Source of the DNA: an uncultured Flavobacterium sp.
Lineage (GTDB): Bacteria > Bacteroidota > Bacteroidia > Flavobacteriales > Flavobacteriaceae
Direction: 5' to 3'
Length of the DNA: 9,011 nt
Assembly: GCF_946482535.1 (NCBI RefSeq)
Contig: NZ_CAMLRU010000109.1
Coordinates: 1-9,011 of the forward strand
This document shows positions 1-6,880 of this stretch, piece by piece. Positions within the stretch are counted from its first letter, which is position 1; every line of letters starts with the position of its first letter. The notes beneath the pieces were generated by a model. That model had not been told where the DNA came from. It worked only from the letters and a program-made list of their open reading frames with translations, and did no database searches. Both the position numbers and the translations under genes were made by a program.

Positions 1-2554
1 TGTTTGAATTGTTACCCGGACTTCCCGACTCAATGATGTCAAAAATACCGTCATTATCACTGTCTAAATCCAGGTAATTAAGAAAACCATCTCCATCGGA
101 GTCAGCGGCTGTGATTCCGGTGCCGAAAAGGTCATCTATTCCGTCGTTATTGGCATCAACGTTGGACAAGGCAGTAATGTTTTGACCTTGGTTTTCAGTT
201 AAATCCGGAATTGTGTCGTTGTCGCTGTCAAAGTCATTTTGGTCAGGAATGCCATCGTTGTCAGAGTCTAAAGGTACACAATTAGCCATTAATTGTAAAG
301 CCACTCTGCTGGTATTGCTGTCGACTAAGTTGATATTCCGAATAGTAATGGCATCGATTAAACTTCCTCTGACCGAAAAAGTTCCCGTACCCGGAGTTAA
401 AGCCAAACTGCTGTTCAGACGAAAGCGGATTTCAAAGGAAGAATATTCGGTGATACCACTTTCAAAAATACCGTCGTAATTAGTATCAATCAGAATTTGG
501 TTGTTCGGATTTAAAATGGTCAAAGTTTTATTAATCGGACACGAAATTCGGAGCTCTGTAGAAGAAGTAAACCAATCATCGGGAATGGCGGTTGTGGCGT
601 ATTCTACCGCTAAGCTTATCGGATTGTTCCAAGTTGTGGTATAGCTGACACTATTTTGTTTTCCGGTGGCGGTTTCAGTCACAAAATTCCCGTTGGTATC
701 CCCAACAATAGGAGTAGCAGAGGGTGTCCCGGTTCCTGAAGTGGTAACTGTTCCGGTGAAAGAATTGGTGTAGTTTCCAATAGTAAGAGTGCCAATGGCC
801 GGATTACTCAAATCGATATTTTGATTGCCATAGGATTCATTACAATTAGTCAATCCATCATTGTCATTGTCTAAATCTATATTATTATTGATGGTATCAC
901 CGTCAGAATCAAGCGGACAAGAACTTACCGGTATTTCATTGGAATTAATCGGAAGGGAACAACTAGAAATGGTAGCCGAGACATAATAATAACCCGGACC
1001 CAGCGTTGACGGTGTATAACTGCTGTTGGTAGCGCCCGGTATGACAGTGTTGTTAAAATACCATTGGAAAGTATCAAAAGGACTTAAGGTGTTTACAGAC
1101 AAACTGGTATTGGGAATACAACTGGCTTGGAGTGGGTCTAATTGGTTGAATGAAATCTCGGGTTCAAAAGTAAATCCGGAATAAAAACCGCCAAAGGTAG
1201 CCGCACCACTGGTTCCATAAGCAGCCAGATACAATTCATCCGTAGAAAAAACCGAAACATCTCCTGTCAAACCTGTAATGACGTAGGTTTCATAATTGGG
1301 ATTACCAAAAACACTGTTAGGTCCTTGGATATTGGTTATCGTAGATAAATCGGCCAAGGTGTAATTAACTCCATCAATGATAAAATTTAAAGTAGCCCCG
1401 GTTTTGGTTACTATGGTAACTCTACCATTGAATTGTCGGCTACCTATATAATCAATAGAAGGAATGTTGTCAATAATTCTTGGTGTTTGACAGCTCAGAG
1501 GCGGCACAAAAAACAATTCCTGGTTTCTTTGATCCGTAGCACTATTGTCGCCTACGGTTTGATAAGCAAAGACTTTCTGACTTGTTGTGACATATAAATT
1601 TCCGTTGATGTCAAAGTAAGATCCGTCAAAAACAATATAATCGCCTGCGTTAATAGTGGCAGAAGGTGTTGAAGAACCATTCAAAAAAATCTCGGTATTA
1701 TCTAAATCGGCTACTAAGAGTACTGTTTCTACCATGTCAATTCCGGTACTCTTGATAAAAATGTATTCGTTAGTGTTGATGCGTTCTGCCGGAACTATCT
1801 GGTCAAACCCTAAATCCAAGTTACCGGGGGCATTACTTCCGCCAAAGGAACCACAGTTCAGGGCAATTGGTTTATCAGAGGTAACCAATGAGCCTATTAA
1901 TCCGTCGCGATTGGGATTATGTGGCCCTTGAACAGCCATCACGTAACTTTCTCCGCTGTTGAGTACAATACTGAAAGGACTATTACCGTTGGCACTATTA
2001 ACCGGTTGTACGCCCGCTCGTATGTCGCTGAAATTTACTGTAGTATTATTTTCCGAAGCTAAAACGGATATAAAAGTAGTGTGAATATCAATGTAATTGG
2101 TAACGGCAAGATTGGCAATAGCACCAATTCTGAACCGGTTTCCCAAGGAAGCTTTTCCTTTTGAAACCAATTCTCCGGCTTGATTTCCGGAACCGGCGGT
2201 TACTCTGGCCGAGACATAAATTAAGTCATCAGCTTCTACTATATAGCCTTTATTGTTAAATATGTTATTGGCCATCCCTGCATCAACATGCAATTGAGTA
2301 TCGTTGCCAAAACCAACATTGTAAATATATGGCGTACTTCGAGAAACCGTCCCGGTGATAACGCTTCCGCCCAATTCTATAATGCGGAAATTGATAGGAT
2401 TGATATTGGGCGTGGAGATATAAAGAAATTGATCTTCCGCAGTAACGTTACTTGAGCCTGAAAGAGGTGGTATATAGTGGGTTTTACTAAATTGTGAGAA
2501 ACAATTTACGATAGAGAAAACAACAAATAATAAAGACAATAACTTCTTTTTCAT
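1..2554 (-). CDS. Large secreted IgGFc-binding / TSP3-repeat surface protein (C-terminus beyond window)
   Basis: This frame has no stop from 2554 to the left edge, giving 851 visible residues; the 3' part of the gene is missing. It begins at ATG with a typical signal peptide (MKKK, then a hydrophobic stretch, likely cleaved after FS at residue 20). Residues about 130-460 resemble the IgGFc-binding N-terminal domain family, seen at IDIHTTFISV, ALNCGSFGG and KVFAYQTVG. Residues about 478-546 look like an Ig-like/SprB-type segment (FQWYFNNT, GYYYVSAT). Asp-rich TSP3-like calcium-binding repeats (DSDGD, DLDNDNDG, DSDNDG) occupy about 548-573 and 762-851, with a beta-rich region between them. Flavobacterial proteins built this way usually end in a type IX sorting domain and act outside the cell, as adhesins or gliding-associated proteins; that role is inferred. 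The leader contains a weak TTTATTTG box (2568-2575) just after the upstream terminator. Family confidence is high, function low. Confidence 0.9.
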   Translation of the reverse strand, partial: MKKKLLSLLFVVFSIVNCFSQFSKTHYIPPLSGSSNVTAEDQFLYISTPNINPINFRIIELGGSVITGTVSRSTPYIYNVGFGNDTQLHVDAGMANNIFNNKGYIVEADDLIYVSARVTAGSGNQAGELVSKGKASLGNRFRIGAIANLAVTNYIDIHTTFISVLASENNTTVNFSDIRAGVQPVNSANGNSPFSIVLNSGESYVMAVQGPHNPNRDGLIGSLVTSDKPIALNCGSFGGSNAPGNLDLGFDQIVPAERINTNEYIFIKSTGIDMVETVLLVADLDNTEIFLNGSSTPSATINAGDYIVFDGSYFDINGNLYVTTSQKVFAYQTVGDNSATDQRNQELFFVPPLSCQTPRIIDNIPSIDYIGSRQFNGRVTIVTKTGATLNFIIDGVNYTLADLSTITNIQGPNSVFGNPNYETYVITGLTGDVSVFSTDELYLAAYGTSGAATFGGFYSGFTFEPEISFNQLDPLQASCIPNTSLSVNTLSPFDTFQWYFNNTVIPGATNSSYTPSTLGPGYYYVSATISSCSLPINSNEIPVSSCPLDSDGDTINNNIDLDNDNDGLTNCNESYGNQNIDLSNPAIGTLTIGNYTNSFTGTVTTSGTGTPSATPIVGDTNGNFVTETATGKQNSVSYTTTWNNPISLAVEYATTAIPDDWFTSSTELRISCPINKTLTILNPNNQILIDTNYDGIFESGITEYSSFEIRFRLNSSLALTPGTGTFSVRGSLIDAITIRNINLVDSNTSRVALQLMANCVPLDSDNDGIPDQNDFDSDNDTIPDLTENQGQNITALSNVDANNDGIDDLFGTGITAADSDGDGFLNYLDLDSDNDGIFDIIESGSPGNNSN

Positions 2555-2570
2555 TCGCTAAAATTAACAA

Positions 2571-2617
2571 ATAAAAAAGAAAACATAAAAAGAAGTTTTT
2601 CTATTTATGTTTTCTTT
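2571..2617 (-). terminator. Intrinsic terminator after the ABC exporter operon
   Basis: A perfect 14-bp inverted repeat pairs 2576-2589 (AAAGAAAACATAAA) with 2604-2617. It continues after one A-A mismatch by 4 more pairs (2591-2594 with 2599-2602) around a short loop. Read on the minus strand the hairpin runs into a T-rich tail (TTTTTTAT), so it should end transcription from the permease before the large secreted-protein gene. The stem is unusually AT-rich. On the plus strand there is no T-tract, so it works in one direction only. Confidence 0.75.
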
Positions 2618-2647
2618 AAGAATTGATTCTTTCCGCTATTTTCTAAA

Positions 2648-2707
2648 TCATTTTTTAGCGGGTTCGGCTAAAGCTTGATGAATTTTGCTTTGGCCGGTGA
2701 TTGGCAT
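2648..2707 (-). CDS. Possible 19-residue peptide overlapping the permease stop codon
   Basis: The permease stop TAA (2707-2709) shares its last A with an ATG, forming TAATG. The ATG opens a 19-codon frame ending in TGA, reading MPITGQSKIHQALAEPAKK. The overlap is of the type used for translational coupling, and the composition (charged, Ala/Lys-rich, no rare residues) looks protein-like. It has no membrane segment or recognisable motif, and it lies entirely between the permease and its terminator, so it would be on the same mRNA. A frame this short can easily arise by chance, or it could be a decayed end of a once longer gene. I cannot assign a function. Confidence 0.25.
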   Translation of the reverse strand: MPITGQSKIHQALAEPAKK

Positions 2708-3540
2708 TATAAATCTCGTTTTTTGATTATCAGATAGGAAGAAAAAAGGAAGATAACTGTCCATGTCAAAACGATGGCTATTGAAGAAAAGTGAACATCA
2801 TAATTTCTTAAATCTTCAACGCCAAGCTGACTTCCGATAGTTTTTATGGCATTTAATTTTGTAAAAGGTTGCGGTATAAGACTCCACATTGACATCAACG
2901 GAAAATAATCATAAACCTTATCAACCAAAGCAGTATTCTGTAAATTATTGTAAGCTATGGCAAAGGTTATCATCTCAAACATGAACCACAAAAACAAAAA
3001 TCCTAAGGCAAAAGCAGACCGTTTTATTAAAACTCCAATAAACAAGCAGAAGGAAAAGAAACCCAATAGCTTGATGAAATAGGCAAACAAGTATTCCATA
3101 CGGGAGAAAATAATTTCCACTTCATTAAAAGATGAAAAAACCAACCCGAGAATTAAGGAAACGATAAATACGAATATGGTTGAAATGGCAGAGAATACAA
3201 CGATAGTCCAAACTTTCGAGATGATAAACTCCTTTTTACTCATGCCGTCAATTAGGTTTTGTTTTAAAGTTCCATAACTGTATTCGTTGGCCATCATTGA
3301 AACTATAATAACCGCAAGAAATATTTTCAAGAATGCGGCGATAAAGGTGTTGAAATGCCATATGAATGGAAAATTAAAAATCCCTTGGTCTGCCAAGCGA
3401 ATGTGAATCGGACCTATATCAAATTTGATAGAAGCGATAAAGGATAAAAAAGTCAGTAGGACAAAATAAGTTATAGTTAAAATTCTACTGGCTCGATTTT
3501 TCCAAATTTTTTGTAATTCTATTGAGAGTAATCGTTTCAT
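2707..3540 (-). CDS. ABC-2 type transporter permease
   Basis: A 277-residue integral membrane protein that should form the transmembrane channel for the ATPase encoded just upstream. I see about six hydrophobic segments, near residues 19-38, 64-83, 110-136, 147-171, 175-197 and 252-272. The N-terminus (MKRLLSIELQKIWKNRASR) is a cytoplasmic amphipathic stretch typical of this family. Residues 85-109 carry the family's signature loop (NEYSYGTLKQNLIDGMS, then KKEFIISK), which resembles the E-Y-x-x-GT coupling region of ABC2_membrane_4-type permeases. The gene starts at ATG 13 bases after the ATPase stop, so the two are surely co-transcribed. The cargo is not visible. Related systems export peptides, antibiotics or sodium, or protect against membrane-active compounds. 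Confidence 0.92.
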   Translation of the reverse strand: MKRLLSIELQKIWKNRASRILTITYFVLLTFLSFIASIKFDIGPIHIRLADQGIFNFPFIWHFNTFIAAFLKIFLAVIIVSMMANEYSYGTLKQNLIDGMSKKEFIISKVWTIVVFSAISTIFVFIVSLILGLVFSSFNEVEIIFSRMEYLFAYFIKLLGFFSFCLFIGVLIKRSAFALGFLFLWFMFEMITFAIAYNNLQNTALVDKVYDYFPLMSMWSLIPQPFTKLNAIKTIGSQLGVEDLRNYDVHFSSIAIVLTWTVIFLFSSYLIIKKRDL

Positions 3541-3553
3541 GATGGCTTGTTTG

Positions 3554-4447
3554 TTATTTGGTTAAGGCTAAAAATTGTTCTTCTAAACTCAGTTTTTTTA
3601 GCACCAAATGATTCAAATAAATATTGTGTTCAAAAAAGTACTTGTTCAAGGCAGCCGGCTCAACTATATTTTTAAAGTGAGCAACTATTTTTCCTTCAAC
3701 TTCCGATGTTTTTTCGATTTCCGGGTGTTGATTCAAAACTTGCAACAGTTTTTGGTTGTCGTTGGCCTGTAATTCAAAATATCCTTCATGGGCAATCATG
3801 CCGTCAACGGTTCCGTTATATAAAACCGCTCCATAGCGCAAAACCAAAACATGACTACAAACCTTTTCCACTTCATCCAATAGGTGAGAAGCCAATAAAA
3901 TAGTCGTGCCTTGTGAGGCAATTAACCTTATAATATCTCTGATTTGGTGAATTCCCTGCGGATCCAAACCGTTGGTTGGTTCGTCCAAAATTAAAATTTC
4001 AGGGTCGTTCAAAAGTGCTGAAGCAATGGCCAAACGCTGTTTCATTCCCAGCGAAAAGGTTTTAAATTTGCTGTCTTTTCTGTCGCTAAGTCCTACGACT
4101 TCCAGTTTTTCATCTACTTTTGAGTAATTGATTCCTTTGATTTTACAAACCAATTCCAAATTTTCTTTGGCGGTCATATAAGGGTAAAAATTAGGGCGTT
4201 CAATAATAGCGCCTACTTTTTTCAGAGCCTCATGGGTTTGCATAGCACCGTCAAACCAACTGTAGTCACCCGAAGTTTTGTTAACCACATTTAAAACAAT
4301 TCCTAAAGTTGTCGATTTACCACTACCGTTCGGACCGAGAATGCCGTAAACATTGCCTTTGTGTATTTCGAAAGAAACGTCTTTTACCGCATGGATTTTG
4401 CCGTAACGTTTGTTGAGTTTATTGATGGAAAGAATGGTTGATTCCAA
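3554..4447 (-). CDS. ABC transporter ATP-binding protein (BcrA/lantibiotic-immunity-like), TTG start
   Basis: A 297-residue ATPase that powers the adjacent permease. Motifs in order: Walker A GPNGSGKST (residues 38-46), signature FSLGMKQRL (131-139), Walker B with catalytic Glu ILILDEP (151-157), D-loop NGLDP (159-163) and switch His in LLASHLLDE (H188). At the Q-loop position the sequence is AIIERPNFYPYMT, with Glu83 where most ABC ATPases have Gln. This 'E-loop' is known from lantibiotic-immunity and bacitracin-type ATPases. The C-terminal part (about 215-297) is a divergent accessory domain. No in-frame ATG lies ahead of the conserved start of the domain, and an in-frame TGA (4451-4453) sits two codons upstream of TTG 4445-4447, so TTG is taken as the start. 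The upstream neighbour is an 88-residue gene 48 bases away on the same strand. Confidence 0.93.
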   Translation of the reverse strand: MESTILSINKLNKRYGKIHAVKDVSFEIHKGNVYGILGPNGSGKSTTLGIVLNVVNKTSGDYSWFDGAMQTHEALKKVGAIIERPNFYPYMTAKENLELVCKIKGINYSKVDEKLEVVGLSDRKDSKFKTFSLGMKQRLAIASALLNDPEILILDEPTNGLDPQGIHQIRDIIRLIASQGTTILLASHLLDEVEKVCSHVLVLRYGAVLYNGTVDGMIAHEGYFELQANDNQKLLQVLNQHPEIEKTSEVEGKIVAHFKNIVEPAALNKYFFEHNIYLNHLVLKKLSLEEQFLALTK

Positions 4448-4495
4448 TGGTCAGTTTTTTGAGTTCAAGGGTATGACGATTGAAATTTAGATTTG

Positions 4496-4762
4496 TTACT
4501 GCTCTTTTTTGTGGAAGTAAAATTTAGTGATAAATTGCTTTTTGAGATTCAAATAGAAAAGCGTTTCGTTGATGTCTTTGAGTTTGGAAGTCAGGGTTAT
4601 TTTTTGCCCTCTGCTGTCATTGGTAGCTTGCATTTTACAAACTTTACATTCGTACTCACTAAAATGCATATTGATTTTTTTAGTTTCCACAAAACGATGT
4701 CCGAGGATTGAACAGCGATAACTTTTATTGACCGTTCCATGAGTTAAGTAGTTTGTTTTCAT
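4496..4762 (-). CDS. Small hypothetical protein with a putative Cys/His zinc-binding knot
   Basis: An 88-residue protein I cannot name. It carries C17 and H22 (YRCSILGHRF), then H33, C39 and C42 in EYECKVCKMQ. This C-x4-H ... C-x2-C spacing would suit a small zinc ribbon. The second half is basic (LTSKLKDINETLFY, LNLKKQF), as in small nucleic-acid or protein-binding factors, but no such role is proven. There is no signal peptide, so it is probably cytoplasmic. It starts at ATG, and its 3' end is 48 bases from the ABC ATPase start on the same strand, so it may be the first gene of that operon. A plus-strand frame over the same stretch is a shadow: it lacks motifs and runs against every neighbour. 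Confidence 0.78.
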   Translation of the reverse strand: MKTNYLTHGTVNKSYRCSILGHRFVETKKINMHFSEYECKVCKMQATNDSRGQKITLTSKLKDINETLFYLNLKKQFITKFYFHKKEQ

Positions 4763-4826
4763 AGGATAGGGTTTTATTCCGATGCGCTGTATAACATAGA
4801 AGCTTCTCGGATACAGTTAGTTACAG

Positions 4827-4858
4827 TAAACTTATAGTTTTGACGTTTAAAAGCCAAA
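4827..4858 (-). promoter_or_regulatory. Candidate Bacteroidota-type promoter for the small protein/ABC operon
   Basis: On the minus strand a TTTG (4855-4858) is followed after 20 bases by TAAGTTTA (4827-4834). This matches the Bacteroidota consensus TTTG-N19-21-TAnnTTTG except for the last base of the -7 box. A start about 6-8 bases downstream would leave a leader of roughly 60 bases before the ATG at 4762. Two other -7-like boxes occur in the same gap, TATTTTTG (4855-4862) and TAATTTTG (4908-4915), each without a well-placed -33 element. Which one is used cannot be decided by eye. Confidence 0.35.
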
Positions 4859-4926
4859 AATAGTCGTTAAAATACATTAAATTGTAATTATATTAGGATG
4901 TAAACTTACAAAATTACCATCCGAAA

Positions 4927-6774
4927 TTATCGATAGGGAACAATGGTTGGTTGCCCGATTTGGAAGTCAGGCAAGGCTAAGTCGTTGTTTTTGAAGGAGT
5001 TTGTTTTGTAGACATGGTCGCCTTCAAAAGGGATGGAAGGATAATAAGAAAAGGAAATTTGGAAACTGTTGAATACCAAATAATCGTTATTGATTAATAC
5101 GCCCAAACTAAATTTAGAATACAATCGACTATCAAGGAATTTGTCGGTTTCATTGCCTAAAAACCCAAAAGTCATATTGTAAAACGGACTAAAGTGAAAC
5201 CCATGCCAATTGCCCGGAGCATAAGTTTGCGTCTGTAATGCCACCGAGAGTTTTCGGGTTCCGTTGATTAGCGGGTTATTGAATCCTGCAATTCCGTTGT
5301 CGTCTGAAAGTAGTACGCGATCTTTTATAATGGGTGCTCTATGGTTTCCTAAAACCAAGGTAGGTTTAACAAACTGTCTTATTTTCCAATCGCCTATATA
5401 TTGTAAGTTGGTGAAATAATTTCCTTCAACTCTGAAAGTTGTTTCCTCTGTACAACCGTTGTTAAAAAAGCTTCCCCATTCAATATTGGTTCCGAAATAG
5501 CCAATAGAAAAGTAATCACCATAAGCAAAGCGACCTCCAAAATAACTTCTTCTGACATAATTTTTATCCTGAAATCCGGCTGTTAGGGCATACACTTGAC
5601 CATACGGAATGTCCTCAATAATGCCAAAGTTGAACAAATACTTGTCTTCCGCAAACTTTCGGGTATTTAAACCTATGGTAGCCAAATACAGCTTTTCGGA
5701 AGCAAAAAAACGTGTCGGATCATAAGTCAAAGCTGGTGTTTCCAGATAGTTAATATTTTTGTATCCTATAGTCGTTACCAAGTTGGTTGTTCGATAATCT
5801 TCATCTTTTCCTTTAAAAATTTTAAACGAATGTCCCAGCCAATATTCCTGAGTTTCCAATTTAAATCGATGGTCTGCAAAAGTGCCGATATTGTTTGGTA
5901 ATGAGTCAATGTAAAATCGGTTTTCAAAATAAGCACCACCGGCCAAACGGGTCAATGGAGAAAAGAACTGCCGCTCAACTCTGGCACTTTTAGTAGTGTA
6001 ATTATCTATCGAATTCTCGTATGAAAAAGCGGCATTGATAAAGGTGTTTTTGATATTGTTTATGGAGTATTTACCCAAATAAGCATATTGTCCGCCTTCA
6101 AAGCGTTTGGTATATTCATTTTTAAATTCGTGGCCCAAACCAAAAAAGTTTCTTTCAGTCAGTTCAAAATTTCCTTGTGTACTCGATAATGTTCCGGTGG
6201 GAATCAAACTCCAGGAGTCGAGTACCCGAATCGAAATGTCAACAGAATCTTTACTGCCCGGAATTTCTACAGGTTTGATGATAACAGAACGAGTATAGCG
6301 TTGTCGGCGGATTAAACGTTCAGATTCTTTAGCCGTAATGGAATCCAGTGGTTCATTTTTTTTGAACAACAACAAGTTACGGATGGTCCAAATTTTTGAT
6401 TTGATGTGCAGATTATTCCCGAATTTCTCAAATCCTTTTTCAGGTACATCTTTGTAATTGTCTACGGAATATCCAAACGGATCTAGAGTTTCAATGTTGA
6501 TATTTCTGATAATCTTGCCTTCGTTTCGGTCAAAGGATTTCTTGATTAAGAATCGTTTCCTTTTGGTACTATTGCTTGAGGCTTTGGGTTTTCTATTCGA
6601 TTTGAATAACAGTTTGTAGATGAATTGATTGAATTTGCTCTTTTTAGAATAGTTCTCAATCTTCTTGTATACTTTCGTTGAATCATTACCACTATGACTT
6701 TCTTTTTGCTGAGCCGATAGGTTTTGGCAACAAAAAAAGAATAGTAGGAAGTATATATAATGCTTTGAGGACAT
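4927..6774 (-). CDS. Omp85/BamA-TamA-like outer-membrane beta-barrel protein
   Basis: With the start at ATG 6772-6774 this is a 615-residue protein. It begins with a clear signal peptide (MSSKHYIYFLLFFF, cleavage likely after SA at residue 21). A Lys-rich linker follows, then one POTRA-like region at about 87-187 (GKIIRNINIETLDPFGYS; ESERLIRRQRYTRS; VDISIRVLDSWSL). The rest, about 190-615, alternates aromatic and polar residues with many Tyr-Phe-Gly strands, as in a 16-strand surface-antigen barrel. The frame stays open upstream to 6957, but that extension would run into the nucleoid-associated gene and across its terminator, and would bury the signal peptide, so the later ATG is chosen. The likely role is in the outer membrane, in protein insertion or export. 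Essential BamA has five POTRAs, so this is a paralogue or a distinct lineage. It ends in PYR rather than a terminal aromatic residue. Confidence 0.85.
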   Translation of the reverse strand: MSSKHYIYFLLFFFCCQNLSAQQKESHSGNDSTKVYKKIENYSKKSKFNQFIYKLLFKSNRKPKASSNSTKRKRFLIKKSFDRNEGKIIRNINIETLDPFGYSVDNYKDVPEKGFEKFGNNLHIKSKIWTIRNLLLFKKNEPLDSITAKESERLIRRQRYTRSVIIKPVEIPGSKDSVDISIRVLDSWSLIPTGTLSSTQGNFELTERNFFGLGHEFKNEYTKRFEGGQYAYLGKYSINNIKNTFINAAFSYENSIDNYTTKSARVERQFFSPLTRLAGGAYFENRFYIDSLPNNIGTFADHRFKLETQEYWLGHSFKIFKGKDEDYRTTNLVTTIGYKNINYLETPALTYDPTRFFASEKLYLATIGLNTRKFAEDKYLFNFGIIEDIPYGQVYALTAGFQDKNYVRRSYFGGRFAYGDYFSIGYFGTNIEWGSFFNNGCTEETTFRVEGNYFTNLQYIGDWKIRQFVKPTLVLGNHRAPIIKDRVLLSDDNGIAGFNNPLINGTRKLSVALQTQTYAPGNWHGFHFSPFYNMTFGFLGNETDKFLDSRLYSKFSLGVLINNDYLVFNSFQISFSYYPSIPFEGDHVYKTNSFKNNDLALPDFQIGQPTIVPYR

Positions 6775-6795
6775 TGTGGTTTGATAACTGATTGT

Positions 6796-6803
6796 GAAAG
6801 ATA
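6796..6803 (-). promoter_or_regulatory. Weak -7-like box upstream of the outer-membrane protein
   Basis: TATCTTTC on the minus strand matches TAnnTTTG in 7 of 8 positions, 21 bases ahead of the chosen ATG and after the upstream terminator. No clear -33 TTG lies 19-21 bases away. Its position fits the 6774 start, but the sequence evidence is modest. Confidence 0.3.
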
Positions 6804-6821
6804 TAAAATTAATCAGCAGAT

Positions 6822-6857
6822 AAAAAAAATCCACAATTCTTTTAACAATTGTGGATT
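6822..6857 (-). terminator. Intrinsic terminator of the nucleoid-associated protein gene
   Basis: A perfect 11-bp stem pairs 6828-6838 with 6847-6857 (core ATCCACAATT / AATTGTGGAT) around an 8-base loop. On the minus strand it is followed at once by a run of T residues (complement of 6822-6828). It lies 24 bases after the stop codon of the gene that ends at 6881 and separates that gene from the outer-membrane protein gene. Confidence 0.88.
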
Positions 6858-6880
6858 CTTCATTTTGTTTTGAAATAGGA

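Noticed and set aside
213..479. Plus-strand open frame of 88 codons
   Set aside because: It is antisense to the Asp-repeat and beta-rich part of the large secreted protein, whose minus-strand reading is strongly protein-like. It has no motif of its own.
1656..1931. Plus-strand open frame of 91 codons
   Set aside because: Shadow of the IgGFc-binding region; repetitive and low-quality composition.
2633..2661. Inverted repeat CCGCTA / TAGCGG
   Set aside because: A 6-bp stem with a 17-base loop and no tail. The long hairpin at 2576-2617 explains termination better.
4493..4711. Plus-strand open frame of 72 codons opposite the small Cys/His protein
   Set aside because: The minus-strand frame has a plausible metal-binding pattern and the same direction as all neighbours. 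This one is hydrophobic noise.
4896..4922. Weak hairpin (GGATG ... CATCC) right after the outer-membrane protein stop codon
   Set aside because: Only 5 pairs plus 3 after a bulge and no T-tract follows. Not enough to call a terminator.
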